Under the pieces are notes generated by a model that had not been told where the DNA came from, searched no databases, and was given only the letters and a program-made list of their open reading frames with translations. A stretch of DNA of 64,000 nt from Streptomyces exfoliatus. GTDB lineage: Bacteria; Actinomycetota; Actinomycetes; Streptomycetales; Streptomycetaceae. Location of the stretch: assembly GCF_000725545.1 (NCBI RefSeq), contig NZ_JNZP01000022.1, forward strand, positions 1 through 64,000, given 5' to 3'. Numbering within the stretch: position 1 is the first letter of the stretch; every line of letters starts with the position of its first letter. The position numbers and the translations under genes are program-made. Shown here in pieces: positions 50,381-60,058 of this stretch.

Positions 50381-51105
50381 GATGCCTCCTGGAAAGCGCC
50401 GTCCACGAGGACGGGGACGGTCGTCGAGCTGTCGACCTCGGCGGCCACGGCCACGTCCTGGGGAAAGCCGTACTCGTACAGTTCACGGCCCGAGTCACAG
50501 CCGTGCAAGGCGGCGACCGGGTCCTCGGTCGCCGTCCACAGCGTGGCGGCCGCGGTCGCCTCCGGGGTCAGGGTGTGCGTCCCGGCGAGGGCGGAGAGCA
50601 CCGCTCCCGCGCCCAGCAGGTCTTCGAGGGCCGGGCGCAGCGAGCCGTCGGGCCACCGCTCGCCGGAGGCGACGACGGCGAGCGGGCGGTCCGCCGTGCC
50701 GTAGCCCCGGTCGACAAGCAGCCGGGTGACGGCCGCGTGGTTGCGCAGGGAGGCCGCGACGACGGTCGCGCCGTACGAGGTGGCCTCGGCCGCGATGGTG
50801 GAGCCGTTCGGGGAGGGCAGGACCAGACGCTCCGGCATCGGGGCGGTGCGCAACGCGGCCGGGGAGAGCGTCCACGGATGCTCGGGGGTCGCCTCACGGC
50901 GGCCCACGGCGAGGGCGGCCCCGACGCTCTCCGCGTACGCGAGGGCCGTCGCGTCCCGCCAGCGGTACGGGTGCACGGCCGCGCCGGCCTCGACGGCGAC
51001 GCCCACGGCCGTGGTGAAGGACAGCACGTCCACCACGACCACGCAGGCGGCCCGCGCGGCGAGGACCCCCGCCTCCACGGGGCCCCAGCCGAAGGAGACC
51101 GTCAT
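50377..51105 (-). CDS. 2-phosphosulfolactate phosphatase family protein (ComB-like)
   Basis: A 242-residue enzyme. ACVVVVDVLSFTTAVGVAVE near residue 20 and LPSPNGSTIAAEA near 97 match the ComB family, together with VVAASLRNHAAVTRLL and ASGERWPDGSLRPALEDLLG. ComB hydrolyses phosphosulfolactate in coenzyme M synthesis, but Streptomyces does not make coenzyme M, so another phosphorylated hydroxyacid is probable. The ATG shares one base with the ABC-F stop (TGATG). Confidence 0.85.
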   Translation of the reverse strand: MTVSFGWGPVEAGVLAARAACVVVVDVLSFTTAVGVAVEAGAAVHPYRWRDATALAYAESVGAALAVGRREATPEHPWTLSPAALRTAPMPERLVLPSPNGSTIAAEATSYGATVVAASLRNHAAVTRLLVDRGYGTADRPLAVVASGERWPDGSLRPALEDLLGAGAVLSALAGTHTLTPEATAAATLWTATEDPVAALHGCDSGRELYEYGFPQDVAVAAEVDSSTTVPVLVDGAFQEAS

Positions 51106-52742
51106 CAGAGTTCGGTCACCTTTCCGTCCGCGACCTCGATGCGGCGGGTGGTGCGGACCGCGTCCAGCATCCTCCGGTCGTGGGTGACGAGCAGCAGCGT
51201 GCCGGTGTACGAGTCGAGCGCGGACTCCAGCTGTTCGATGGCCGGCAGGTCCAGGTGGTTGGTCGGCTCGTCGAGCACGAGCAGGTTCACACCGCGGCCC
51301 TGGAGCAGGGCGAGTGCGGCGCGGGTCCGCTCGCCCGGGGACAGGGTGGTGGCGGGCCGCATCACATGGACGGCCTTGAGGCCGAACTTGGCGAGCAGGG
51401 TACGGACCTCGGCGGGCTCCGTCTCGGGCACGGCCGCGCAGAACGCCTCGAGGAGCGTCTCCGTACCGTGGAACAGCTTGCGGGCCTGGTCGACCTCGCC
51501 GACGACGACGCCCGAGCCGAGGAACGCGTCACCGGAGTCCAGCGCCAGCCGGCCGAGCAGGGCGGCGAGCAGGGTCGACTTCCCGGCGCCGTTCGCCCCG
51601 GTGACGGCGACCCGGTCGGCCCAGTCGATCTGGAGGGTGGCGGGGCCGAAGGAGAAGTCGCCGCGGCGCACCGCGGCCTCCCGCAGGGTCGCGACGACCG
51701 AGCCGGAGCGCGGCGCGGCCGCGATCTCCATGCGCAGCTCCCACTCCTTGCGGGGCTCGTCGACGACGTCGAGGCGTTCGATCATGCGCTGCGTCTGGCG
51801 GGCCTTCGCGGCCTGCTTCTCGCTGGCCTCGCTGCGCGCGTTGCGGCCGAGCTTGTCACCGTCCGTGGCCTTGCGGCGGGCGTTCTTGACGCCCTTGTCC
51901 ATCCAGGACCGCTGCATGTGGCCGCGCGCTTCGAGGGCCGCCTTCTTTCCCGCGAACTCCTCGAAGTCCTCGCGGGCGTGCCGCCTGGCCCTGTCCCGCT
52001 CTTCCAGGTAGGCGTCGTAACCGCCGCCGTACAGGGTGATCTGCTGCTGGGCGAGGTCGAGTTCGAGGACCTTGGTGACGGTACGGGTGAGGAACTCGCG
52101 GTCGTGGCTGATGACGACCGTCCCGGCCCGCAGCCCCTTCACGAAGGACTCCAGGCGCTCCAGGCCTTCGAGGTCCAGGTCGTTCGTGGGCTCGTCGAGC
52201 AGGAAGACGTCGTAGCGGGAGAGGAGGAGCGAGGCGAGACCGGCGCGGGCGGCCTGGCCGCCGGAGAGGGAGGTCATCGGCTGGTCGAGGCCGACGGTGA
52301 GGCCGAGGGAGTCCGCGACCTCCTCGGCGCGCTCGTCCAGGTCGGCGCCGCCGAGGTTCAGCCAGCTCTCCAGGGTGAGGGCGTACGCGTCGTCGGCGCC
52401 GGGGGTGCCGTCGACGAGGCCCTGGGTGGCCTCGTCCATGGCCTCCTGTGCGGCGGCGACACCGGTGCGGCGGGCGAGGAACTCGCGCACGGTCTCGCCC
52501 GCGCGGCGCTCCGGCTCCTGCGGGAGGTGGCCGACGGCGGCGGTGGGCGGGGAGAGCCTGAGCTCTCCCTCCTCCGGGGTGTCGATGCCGGCGAGCAGCC
52601 GCAGCAGTGTCGACTTGCCGGCGCCGTTGACGCCGACGAGGCCGATGACGTCGCCGGGGGCGACGACCAGGTCGAGCCCGGCGAAGAGGGTGCGTTCGCC
52701 GTGGCCGGCGGCGAGGTCCTTGGCGACGAGGGTTGCAGTCAT
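51105..52742 (-). CDS. ABC-F family ATP-binding protein
   Basis: A 545-residue soluble protein with two ABC domains. Walker A motifs are VGVNGAGKSTLLR (residue 38) and TGANGAGKSTLLA (near 390). Signatures are TSLSGGQAARA and TTLSPGERTRA. Walker B motifs are DVFLLDEPTNDLD and NLLVLDEPTNHLD. A charged linker near 245-310 (YEAFLEERDRARRHAREDF-like text, then KARQTQRMIERL) links them. ABC-F proteins work on the ribosome, giving translation factors or antibiotic resistance. No transport domain is present. No antibiotic cluster is adjacent, so a housekeeping role is more likely. Confidence 0.93.
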   Translation of the reverse strand: MTATLVAKDLAAGHGERTLFAGLDLVVAPGDVIGLVGVNGAGKSTLLRLLAGIDTPEEGELRLSPPTAAVGHLPQEPERRAGETVREFLARRTGVAAAQEAMDEATQGLVDGTPGADDAYALTLESWLNLGGADLDERAEEVADSLGLTVGLDQPMTSLSGGQAARAGLASLLLSRYDVFLLDEPTNDLDLEGLERLESFVKGLRAGTVVISHDREFLTRTVTKVLELDLAQQQITLYGGGYDAYLEERDRARRHAREDFEEFAGKKAALEARGHMQRSWMDKGVKNARRKATDGDKLGRNARSEASEKQAAKARQTQRMIERLDVVDEPRKEWELRMEIAAAPRSGSVVATLREAAVRRGDFSFGPATLQIDWADRVAVTGANGAGKSTLLAALLGRLALDSGDAFLGSGVVVGEVDQARKLFHGTETLLEAFCAAVPETEPAEVRTLLAKFGLKAVHVMRPATTLSPGERTRAALALLQGRGVNLLVLDEPTNHLDLPAIEQLESALDSYTGTLLLVTHDRRMLDAVRTTRRIEVADGKVTEL

Positions 52743-52848
52743 CAGGGAACGAATCCTAGGCGACGTGAGGACCTGCCCACGGGCGCGGGGCTCGGGGCGC
52801 AGGGCCGGGCAGGGGCCGGGCCCTGCGGGAGATCCGGTCCGCGTGGCG

Positions 52849-53355
52849 TCAGGAGCCCGCGCCGAGGCTCAGCAGGACGGCGCGGTAGGTGGGGCCGTGG
52901 AAGCGGTACGGGCCGACGCCGGGGTAGCCGTCGCGGGCCGGGTCCGCGGTGGGCCCGGTCTGCCAGGCGAAGTCGCGCCAGACGACGCTCCCGCCGTCGT
53001 CACCGTCCTCGCCGTCGCTCCCGTCCTCGTCGACGCGCTCGACGACGGCCGTGACGGCTCCGCAGCCGAGGTCCTCGCAGTCGGGGCAGGAGTAGATCAC
53101 CTGACGGCCGTCCGCGAGCGAGGGAGTCGGGTCGAGGAGCCGTCGCACGTGCGCGGCGCGCAGCGCGGGCGGCAGGTCGGCCGCCAGGGGCGAGACCACG
53201 TCGGCGCCCTCGGCCTCGTCGAGCCGGTGGAGCAGCGGCCTGCCGTCGACGACGAGGTCGAGGGCGTCGGAGCGGGGATGGGCGAAGCCCCCTGGAGGGG
53301 TGCCGCCGGGGAGGGCGGCGGGGGCGAGGTCGAGGGTCGTGTACGCGGCCGGCAT
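52849..53355 (-). CDS. Conserved hypothetical protein
   Basis: A 168-residue protein starting at ATG 53355. It has LDLVVDGRPLLHRLDEAEG and SPLAADLPPALRAAHVRRLL, followed by the Cys-rich VIYSCPDCEDLGCGAVTAVV near residue 90, which may hold a metal or disulfide. An acidic Asp/Gly stretch follows, and the end is GPYRFHGPTYRAVLLSL. I do not recognise a family name but the layout is familiar from other streptomycetes. It is divergent from the flavoprotein gene across 82 bases. Confidence 0.8.
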   Translation of the reverse strand: MPAAYTTLDLAPAALPGGTPPGGFAHPRSDALDLVVDGRPLLHRLDEAEGADVVSPLAADLPPALRAAHVRRLLDPTPSLADGRQVIYSCPDCEDLGCGAVTAVVERVDEDGSDGEDGDDGGSVVWRDFAWQTGPTADPARDGYPGVGPYRFHGPTYRAVLLSLGAGS

Positions 53356-53399
53356 GCAGCCAAGCATTCCCCGGTCAGGGGCCCTGTTCCATGGCTGAG

Positions 53400-53430
53400 C
53401 CGTACCGGAAATGTCCCGGTCCCGGTACGG
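53400..53430. promoter_or_regulatory. Inverted repeat overlapping the flavoprotein promoter
   Basis: CCGTACCGG and CCGGTACGG are perfect nine-base arms 13 bases apart. The right arm overlaps TACGGT (53426-53431), which lies 6 bases before the ATG at 53438 and could be a leaderless -10 element. A repressor site is plausible. Confidence 0.5.
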
Positions 53431-53437
53431 TCCGCGG

Positions 53438-54397
53438 ATGGAGAGCGACGTGATCGTGGTGGGTGGCGGGGTCGTCGGTCTGACGACGGCGGTGACCCTC
53501 GCGGAGCGAGGGCTGCGGGTACGGGTCTGGTCGCGGGACGAGGTGACGGCGACGACCTCGGCGGTGGCGGGGGCGCTGTGGTGGCCGTACCGGATCGAGC
53601 CGGAGGCCGACGCGGGGATGTGGGCGCTGGCCTCGCTGCGGGTGTACGGGGAGCTGGCCGCGGAGCCGGAGCGGACGGGGGTGCGGTGGGTGGCCGGGGT
53701 CCACGCGGACACCGCCCTGGATCGTCTGGGCTCCTGGGCGCGGGAGGTGCCGGGGCTTCGGCAGCTGGCGGCGGAGGAGGTGCCGGGCCCGTACGACGTG
53801 GGTCTGGCGGCGCGCCTGCCGCTGATCGACATGCCGGTCCATCTGGCGTGGCTGCGGGAACGGTTCCTGGCGGCGGGCGGGGTCTTCGAGCGGCGGACGG
53901 TCACCGGCTTCGGCGCCGCGGCGGCCCTGGCGCGGGTGGTCGTCGACTGCACCGGTGCGGCTGCCCGGGAACTCGTACCGGATCCCGGCCTGCGGCCGGT
54001 GCGGGGGCAGTTGGTGATCGTGGAGAACCCGGGGATCGAGGAGTGGTTCACCTCGGCGGACGCCGGGTCGAGCGAGACGACGTACTTCTTCCCGCAGCCT
54101 GGGCGGCTGGTGCTCGGCGGGACGGCCGAGGAGGACGACGAACGGCTCGCGCCCGATGAGGCGACGGCGGCGGCGATCGTGGCGCGGTGCGCGCGGGTGC
54201 GGCCGGAGATAGCGCGGGCGCGGGTGCTGGGGCACCGGGTGGGGCTGCGGCCCGCACGGGTGGGCGGGGTGCGGATCGAGGCGGAGCCGCTGCCGGGCGG
54301 CGGGCGTCTGGTGCACCACTACGGGCACGGGGGTGCGGGGGTGACGGTGGCCTGGGGCTGCGCGGAACGGGCGGCGGAGCTGGTGGAGGCCGGCTGA
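53438..54397 (+). CDS. FAD-dependent D-amino-acid oxidase-like enzyme
   Basis: A 319-residue flavoprotein. The Rossmann motif VIVVGGGVVGLTTAVTLAERG is at the N-terminus. TSAVAGALWWPYRIEPE near residue 48 and the C-terminal LVHHYGHGGAGVTVAWGCA near 295 match D-amino-acid oxidases (HHYGHGGAG-type FAD loop). RPVRGQLVIVENP is the usual central segment. Members oxidise D-amino acids to 2-oxo acids with hydrogen peroxide. A C-terminal peroxisome-like tail is absent as expected. The gene has no ribosome-binding site upstream and may be leaderless. Confidence 0.93.
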   Translation: MESDVIVVGGGVVGLTTAVTLAERGLRVRVWSRDEVTATTSAVAGALWWPYRIEPEADAGMWALASLRVYGELAAEPERTGVRWVAGVHADTALDRLGSWAREVPGLRQLAAEEVPGPYDVGLAARLPLIDMPVHLAWLRERFLAAGGVFERRTVTGFGAAAALARVVVDCTGAAARELVPDPGLRPVRGQLVIVENPGIEEWFTSADAGSSETTYFFPQPGRLVLGGTAEEDDERLAPDEATAAAIVARCARVRPEIARARVLGHRVGLRPARVGGVRIEAEPLPGGGRLVHHYGHGGAGVTVAWGCAERAAELVEAG

Positions 54398-54438
54398 ACC
54401 GCGGGCGCGGGCCCAGGTGGGGGCGGCCGGGACGGCCG

Positions 54439-54477
54439 CGGGGCGGGTGTGGTCCCTTTCGGACCGCACCCGCCCCG
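54439..54477. terminator. Bidirectional hairpin between convergent genes
   Basis: CGGGGCGGGTGTGGTCC pairs with GGACCGCACCCGCCCCG (one mismatch) over a CTTTC loop. It lies between the flavoprotein stop at 54397 and the secreted small protein stop at 54487. Confidence 0.85.
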
Positions 54478-54486
54478 CACGTGTCG

Positions 54487-54789
54487 CTACTTCCAGAGCG
54501 GCGGGCGGTTGTTGTTGTCCGCGTCGGCGCACTGGCGGGCGCGCCGCTCCAGGGCGTCGGCGCGGGCGAGGGCCCGACGCGCCTCCGTCGTGGCGCCGAG
54601 GCGCTTGAGCTGGGCGGCGCGGTCGCGCTCCTTGCGGGCGTCGCTCCGGAGCTTCTCGATGTTGCAGGTGATGGTGCCGGCGGCCGCCGGTTCGGCGGTC
54701 ACCGTCTGGCCGATCAGCACGCTTCCGGCGAGCAGCGTCGTGGCGATCAGGGCCGGCAGGACGCGGCGTGCGGACTTCGTGTGGCGCAT
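54487..54789 (-). CDS. Small secreted helical protein
   Basis: A 100-residue protein. GGAGAA precedes the ATG at 54789. The signal peptide RRVLPALIATTLLAGSVLIG has cleavage near EPAAAG. The mature part is a charged helix (IEKLRSDARKERDRAAQLKR, TTEARRALARADALERRARQ) with one Cys in TITCNIEKL and one in RQCADADN, perhaps a disulfide. I do not recognise a family. A coiled-coil surface protein is possible. Confidence 0.8.
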   Translation of the reverse strand: MRHTKSARRVLPALIATTLLAGSVLIGQTVTAEPAAAGTITCNIEKLRSDARKERDRAAQLKRLGATTEARRALARADALERRARQCADADNNNRPPLWK

Positions 54790-54907
54790 GGTGGTTCTCC
54801 AACTTCCAGGCCGTGGGGACCTGTTCGAGGCATGGTCAGTACCAGCGGGTAACTTTACACCGGCAAACCACTGCTGCCCGCCACGAAGCCCCTGGGGCAC
54901 GGAGGCG

Positions 54908-56227
54908 TCAACACTCCTTCACAGGACTCCCACTGACGAGGCGATAGGTGGCCCGCGCGTCCAGGAGCAGCGGGACGAGCGCGCGCCGCGACTGGCCGAG
55001 CGGTACGAGCGCCCCGGCGCCCTCCCGCCGGACGGTGACGCCGTGCAGGGCCAGTTCGTCCGCCGTCTCGGCGTACTGCGCCGCGTCCAGGCGGTAGCCG
55101 CACGGCGGGTCGGCGATGATCTCCCCGGGCTCCGGCGGGTCGTTGTCGGCGCCGCCGAGGAACACCGGTCCCCGGTCGGCGAATCCGGCGCTCCTGGCCG
55201 CGGAGGTGGCTGCCGTGAGGGGGCCGCGACGCTCCTCGACGTAGGCGAAGGCGCCCTCCAGGGCGGCACGCTGGGTGGCGACCCGGCGCCGGTGGTTGCG
55301 TGCGGGATCGTTCTGCTCGGCCTCGTCGAGCGCGTCGACCCGGGTCTCGACGAGCAGGCCGGCGGAGTGCTTGATCCCCGCCGTGTTGCGCAGGATCCGC
55401 TCCTGGCCGTCGCCCGCGACCTGCTTGACGGGGCGGCCGGTGAGGGGATCGGTCCAGATGCCGTAGATGCCGCTGCTGTAGCCGGCGAGCGCGGCGGCGG
55501 GCCGGACGTAGCTCTCGGAGAGGGTCCGGGACTCGTCGTGGACGTGCGGGTCGGCGTCGAGGGTGCGCGGCCAGAGGGCGAGCAGGTCCTTGTCGTAGTA
55601 GCGGGGGGTGGCACCGTACTCGTGCAGGTCGTACACGAGTTCGGGCCGCTGGTCGCGGATGACGGCGGCGACCGCCCGCGCCTCGGCGGTCCGCAGGGCG
55701 ATGTGGTCGCGGTTGACGTCGACGCCGTCGCCGTTGCCCCGGGTGTCGGCCTCCCGGCCGTCGGGATTGGCGGTGGGAACGACGAGCACGGTCGTCCGTG
55801 CGAGGAAGCGCCGGGTCTCCGGGTCCCGGGCGTGGGCGAGGTCCCGCAGCACGCTCAGACAGGCCTCACGGCCCGCGGGCTCGTCCCCGTGCTGGCTGCA
55901 GACGAGCAGCACGGTGGTGCGGCCCGTCCCGAGCGTGGCGAGCCGCAGCGGACGGCCCCGCGCCGTGGTGCCGATGACCCGCAGCGACACCCGCTCGCTC
56001 GCCCGGTCGACGGCCGCGAGGAAGTCCCGCTCCTCGGTCTCGGTGGTCCACCGGGCACCCCCGCTCACCTCGAATCCGGTGCGCGGGAGGGGCTTCGCCG
56101 GGGCGCTGCCGGCCGTCCCGGCGGGAACGGCGACGAGCGGCAGGGCGAGGGCGGCGGCACCCGCCACGAGCGCGAGAGCGCGGCGCGAACCGCGGTGCGC
56201 GGAACGGGGAGTCGACGGGCGGCTCAT
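54908..56227 (-). CDS. Secreted M14 family metallocarboxypeptidase
   Basis: A 439-residue protein starting at ATG 56227, overlapping the stop of the upstream gene (ATGA). The signal peptide [21 protein letters not shown] ends near GSAPA. Zinc ligands are QHGDEPAG (His-x2-Glu, near residue 108) and [14 protein letters not shown] (late His, near 210). Substrate-binding [13 protein letters not shown] and catalytic Glu in [15 protein letters not shown] near 300 complete an M14 site. It removes C-terminal residues from peptides. Cotranscribed with the dipeptidyl-peptidase-like gene. Confidence 0.93.
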   Translation of the reverse strand: MSRPSTPRSAHRGSRRALALVAGAAALALPLVAVPAGTAGSAPAKPLPRTGFEVSGGARWTTETEERDFLAAVDRASERVSLRVIGTTARGRPLRLATLGTGRTTVLLVCSQHGDEPAGREACLSVLRDLAHARDPETRRFLARTTVLVVPTANPDGREADTRGNGDGVDVNRDHIALRTAEARAVAAVIRDQRPELVYDLHEYGATPRYYDKDLLALWPRTLDADPHVHDESRTLSESYVRPAAALAGYSSGIYGIWTDPLTGRPVKQVAGDGQERILRNTAGIKHSAGLLVETRVDALDEAEQNDPARNHRRRVATQRAALEGAFAYVEERRGPLTAATSAARSAGFADRGPVFLGGADNDPPEPGEIIADPPCGYRLDAAQYAETADELALHGVTVRREGAGALVPLGQSRRALVPLLLDARATYRLVSGSPVKEC

Positions 56228-58266
56228 CGGGCGGCTCCTGATCCGGGGAGGCGGGGACCTGCGACGCCGGCGGGCGGTGTGGCGCCGTTCGGGGAGGGCA
56301 CTGCGGTGGTGGGCGGCAGGGCCGGGTAGCGGCCCGACGTGGCCTTGCCGAAGGCGGCGGCTCCGCCGACCAGCGGCACCCGCGCCCAGGTCCTGGCGAG
56401 GTCGAGCGTGAGGGTCGGGGTGGTCGACGGAGGGTCGAGCAGGCCCTTGTCCGTGCCGCCGACGATCAGGGCGAGCCGGTGCCCGGCGGGGACGACGTGG
56501 TCGGTGGCGGCCAGGTCGAGGGTCATCGTGTACGCCCTGCCGGGGGTCAGCGGGCGCTCCCGGCCCGCGTCGGCCCAGGTGCCGAGATCGGCCCAGCCCC
56601 TGCTGACGACCGTGTGTCCGACGGCGGTCGTGCGGGCCTCGGTCTCCTTGAAGCAGGCGCTGTCGCCGGGCGTGCTCACACCCCAACAGCTGCGGTCGGT
56701 GAGGGTGGTGATGCCCTCGCCGGGTGCCCCGTAGTCGCGGATCGTGTCGGGTCCGAGGTCGACGAGGACGGCGGAGAGATGCGCGGTGGCGGTCGTCGGG
56801 GTGGCGGTCACGGTCACCTTCGAGGAGCCGGAGATCCGCAGATCACGGGAGAGGGGGCGGGTGACGAACCCGGCCTTCTCCGGGGTGGCGCTGTCGATCC
56901 GGGCCGCCCAGTCGAGCTCGCCGAGGCCCGGGTCGTCGGTGAAGGTCGCGGTGGAGCCGGGCGTGGCGGGGGCGCGGCCGAGGACGCCGGGGCCCGCCGC
57001 GGCCCCGGGGGCGGGGCGCAGGGTGGTGGTCGCGGTGGTGACGGGCGGCCAGTGCCGGTCGGTGGTCCAGCGGTTCGGGGCGCGCTCGATGTCGGCGACC
57101 GGCTCGCGGTCGATGCCGTTGTCGTAACCGAGGAGGTAGTGGTCGAACCAGCGGTGCAGGGTGCGGACCCAGTCGGCGCGCCGGAAGTCGAAGGGGTCGA
57201 CGTGGCCGGTCTGGGAGAGCCAGATCTTCCGCTCGACGCCGTGGGCTGCGAGCGCGTCCCACCACTGGCCGAAGTGGTTGGCGCGCACGTTGAGGTCCTG
57301 CTGTCCGTGCACGACGAAGACGCTCGCCTTGACCTTCCCGGCGTCCCGCACGTGGTCGCGCTCGGTCCAGGCCGCCGTCCGGTCGCCGCTGTAGGGGGTG
57401 CCCGCGGTGATGCGGTCCTGGACGGCGCCGCAGCGGGCCCGTGCCTCGGGGCTGTTGACGTAGGCGGAGAGCCAGCTCGGGTTGGCGTCGTAGAGCGGGG
57501 CGCCCTGGGAGTGGAAGTAGTCGTACCAGGAGGAGATGGCGCTGATGGGGACGATCGTCTTCAGTCCCTCGACCCCGGTGGCGGCGACGCCGTTGGCGAC
57601 GGTGCCGTCCCAGCTCTTGCCGATCATGCCGACGTTCCCCGTGCTCCAGGTGGCGGCGCGGGACGGGGCGCCGCCCGTTCGGGAGGTGTAGCCCCGGGCG
57701 CGGCCGTTCAGCCAGTCGACGACGGCCTTGGCCGACTGGACGTCGGAGCGGCCGCCGACGTCGTCGCAGCCGTCGGAGCGGTTGGTGCCGGCGAGGTCGA
57801 CGGCGACGAAGGCGTAGCCGCGCGGGACGAAGAAGTTGTCGTAGAACAGCGGGAACTGGACGGGGTTCCCTTCGGCGTCGTAGGTCTTCTTCTGTCCCTC
57901 GTTGCCGCGCCCGCAGCAGGCGTAGTACGGGCTGGCGTCCATGACGACCGGGATCCGCCGGCCGGCCGCGGCGGTCTCCCGGGGGCGCACGATGTCGACG
58001 GCGACCCGGTCCGCGCGGCCGTCGCCGTCACCGTCGAGGCCGGTGTCGACCCAGACGGACTCGCGGATGGCGTCGGCGTACGAGTGGACGGGCAGGGACT
58101 CCCGCACGGAGGCGGTGGAGGGCGCGGCGGTCCGCGACAGCGCGAACGGTTCCGGCTGTCCGACGGCGGGCGGGACGAGGGTCGCGAGCAGGGCGGCGGT
58201 GGCCGCGGCCACGAGGGTTCCGTACGGCAGGCGCACTCCGCGGGTTCTCCGCGTTCGCATCGGCAT
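56224..58266 (-). CDS. Secreted Xaa-Pro dipeptidyl-peptidase/CocE-NonD family hydrolase
   Basis: A 680-residue protein. The signal peptide ([18 protein letters not shown]) ends near AVGQP. The alpha/beta-hydrolase core has [18 protein letters not shown] near residue 220 with the nucleophile Ser in GKSWDG. The catalytic Asp is probably in [15 protein letters not shown] and the His in [12 protein letters not shown] near 360. The C-terminal jelly-roll domain (from about 400) closes with [14 protein letters not shown], and a Pro-rich tail follows. It resembles Xaa-Pro dipeptidyl-peptidases, and cocaine-esterase relatives share the fold. Operon with the M14 gene. Confidence 0.93.
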   Translation of the reverse strand: MPMRTRRTRGVRLPYGTLVAAATAALLATLVPPAVGQPEPFALSRTAAPSTASVRESLPVHSYADAIRESVWVDTGLDGDGDGRADRVAVDIVRPRETAAAGRRIPVVMDASPYYACCGRGNEGQKKTYDAEGNPVQFPLFYDNFFVPRGYAFVAVDLAGTNRSDGCDDVGGRSDVQSAKAVVDWLNGRARGYTSRTGGAPSRAATWSTGNVGMIGKSWDGTVANGVAATGVEGLKTIVPISAISSWYDYFHSQGAPLYDANPSWLSAYVNSPEARARCGAVQDRITAGTPYSGDRTAAWTERDHVRDAGKVKASVFVVHGQQDLNVRANHFGQWWDALAAHGVERKIWLSQTGHVDPFDFRRADWVRTLHRWFDHYLLGYDNGIDREPVADIERAPNRWTTDRHWPPVTTATTTLRPAPGAAAGPGVLGRAPATPGSTATFTDDPGLGELDWAARIDSATPEKAGFVTRPLSRDLRISGSSKVTVTATPTTATAHLSAVLVDLGPDTIRDYGAPGEGITTLTDRSCWGVSTPGDSACFKETEARTTAVGHTVVSRGWADLGTWADAGRERPLTPGRAYTMTLDLAATDHVVPAGHRLALIVGGTDKGLLDPPSTTPTLTLDLARTWARVPLVGGAAAFGKATSGRYPALPPTTAVPSPNGATPPAGVAGPRLPGSGAAR

Positions 58267-58401
58267 GGGCGGGAACGTACCCCGGTCAACTCCCGTGCAA
58301 AAGAGCGCCGGAGGGAATCAGGGGTGATTCGGGGTGATCCCCGGGACGGACGGGTTCATGTCGGCCGAATGGCGATCATGTGACAGGGGGTCCTCTGGAC
58401 G

Positions 58402-58430
58402 TGACGGTGCGTCGGGGTGCTGAATAGGGT
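58402..58430 (+). promoter_or_regulatory. Putative sigma-70-type promoter of the M1 peptidase gene
   Basis: TGACGG (58402-58407) and TAGGGT (58425-58430) are separated by 17 bases. Transcription would start about 55 bases before the GTG at 58492. Confidence 0.55.
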
Positions 58431-58491
58431 TCGAGCTAAGGACCGACGACCACCCGCGCGTCTTACGTGTCTTATGACTTGGGGAGTACCT

Positions 58492-60033
58492 GTGCACCGC
58501 AGAATCATCGTTCCGAGCGCCCTCGCGGCCTCCCTGCTGCTGGCGATCCCGGCATCGGCGGCCGACTTCACCCCTGGGGCCCCGGGCATCGGCGACTCCT
58601 ACTACCCCACCAGTGGCAACGGCGGCTACGACGTCTCCCACTACGACCTGCGCCTGAAGTACCAGCCCGCCACGGACCTCCTGGAGGGCACGGCGACGAT
58701 CGTCGCCACCACCAAGCAGAACCTGTCCCGGTTCAACCTCGACCTCGGCCTGAAGGTCAGTGAGGTACGGGTCAACGGCAGGCTCGCGAAGTTCACCGCC
58801 TCGGGCGACCACGAGCTGGAGGTCACCCCGGCCACCCCGCTGGAGAAGAACAAGGCGATCTCGGTCGTCGTCCGCTACGCGGGCAAGCCCTCCGAGGTGA
58901 AGGTCGGCGGCTGGACCGCCTGGGCCCGCACCCCGGACGGCGGCGTCGCCGCGCAGGAGCCGGATTCGGCCGTCTGGTGGTTCCCGTCCAACGACCACCC
59001 GCTCGACAAGGCCACCTTCGACGTCTCCGTCTCGGTGCCGGACGGCCACCAGGCCATCAGCAACGGCGTGCTGCAGTCGCAGTCCTCGCGCCTGGGCTGG
59101 ACCCGCTTCAACTGGCGCTCCAACAAGCCGCAGGCGACCTATCTCGCCACGCTCGCCGTCGGGAAGTTCGACATCACGACGGACAGGACGGCGAACGGGC
59201 TGCCGGTCCTCAACGCGTACAGCAAGGACCTCGGCGACAACGCGGGCGCCGCGCGCGCCTCGATCGAGCGCACGACCGAGGTCGCGGAGTGGCTGGAGTC
59301 GGTCTTCGGGCCGTACCCCTTCAACTCCCTCGGCGGCTACGTGCCGAACGTGACCAGCGGTTTCGCCCTGGAGACGCAGACCCGGCCGTTCTACAGCCCG
59401 CGGCAGTTCGCCAACGGCGCGAACGTGTCCGTGGTCGTCCACGAGCTGGCGCACCAGTGGTACGGCGACAGCGTGTCCGTCCAGGACTGGAAGGACATCT
59501 GGGTCAACGAGGGCTTCGCCCGCTACAGCCAGTGGCTCTGGTCGGAGAAGGAGGGCGAGGGCACCGCGCAGGAGCTGGCGGACTACGTGTACGCCACCCG
59601 GACGGCCGAGGACCCGTTCTGGACGGTGAAGCCGGGCGACCCGGGCGCCGAGAACCAGTTCCACGTCGCCGTCTACGACCGCGGCGCGCTGGCGCTCCAG
59701 GCGCTGCGCAACGAGATCGGCGACGAGGACTTCTTCGCGATCCTGAAGGGCTGGCCGCAGGAGTTCGCCTACGGCAACGCGCGGGTCGCCGACTTCGTCC
59801 GGTACGCGGAGCGGGTCTCCGGCAAGCCGCTGGCGGGGCTCTTCGACACCTGGCTGTACCAGCCGTCGAAGCCGTCCGCGTCGACGGCGGCGACGGCCGG
59901 TCCGTCCGCTCCGGCCGCGCGGTCGGCCGCGCCGGAGACCGCGCAGCCGAAGCCTGTGCAGCCGAAGTCGTGGAAGAAGATCGCGGAGACGAACACGATC
60001 CACGAGACCGGGGAGCACGGCCACGCGCACTGA
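58492..60033 (+). CDS. Secreted M1 family aminopeptidase
   Basis: A 513-residue protein starting at GTG with GGGGAG 6 bases upstream. The signal peptide is RRIIVPSALAASLLLAIPAS. The zinc-binding signature VVVHELAHQWYGDSVSV (HExxH near residue 321) and the downstream Glu in DIWVNEGFARYSQW make a full M1 site. The N-terminal beta domain and GGWTAWARTPDGG are typical. The protein is shorter than cytosolic PepN because the C-terminal ERAP1-like domain is missing, as in compact secreted M1 enzymes. The last 50 residues are Pro/Ala-rich with a final HETGEHGHAH that may bind metal. Confidence 0.95.
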   Translation: MHRRIIVPSALAASLLLAIPASAADFTPGAPGIGDSYYPTSGNGGYDVSHYDLRLKYQPATDLLEGTATIVATTKQNLSRFNLDLGLKVSEVRVNGRLAKFTASGDHELEVTPATPLEKNKAISVVVRYAGKPSEVKVGGWTAWARTPDGGVAAQEPDSAVWWFPSNDHPLDKATFDVSVSVPDGHQAISNGVLQSQSSRLGWTRFNWRSNKPQATYLATLAVGKFDITTDRTANGLPVLNAYSKDLGDNAGAARASIERTTEVAEWLESVFGPYPFNSLGGYVPNVTSGFALETQTRPFYSPRQFANGANVSVVVHELAHQWYGDSVSVQDWKDIWVNEGFARYSQWLWSEKEGEGTAQELADYVYATRTAEDPFWTVKPGDPGAENQFHVAVYDRGALALQALRNEIGDEDFFAILKGWPQEFAYGNARVADFVRYAERVSGKPLAGLFDTWLYQPSKPSASTAATAGPSAPAARSAAPETAQPKPVQPKSWKKIAETNTIHETGEHGHAH

Positions 60034-60058
60034 GCGGTCCGGCGACCGGGGCCGTCCG

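Noticed and set aside
51105..52742. Antibiotic resistance ABC-F gene of a biosynthetic cluster
   Set aside because: No antibiotic assembly genes surround it. It groups by context with a ComB-like phosphatase and a small helical protein.
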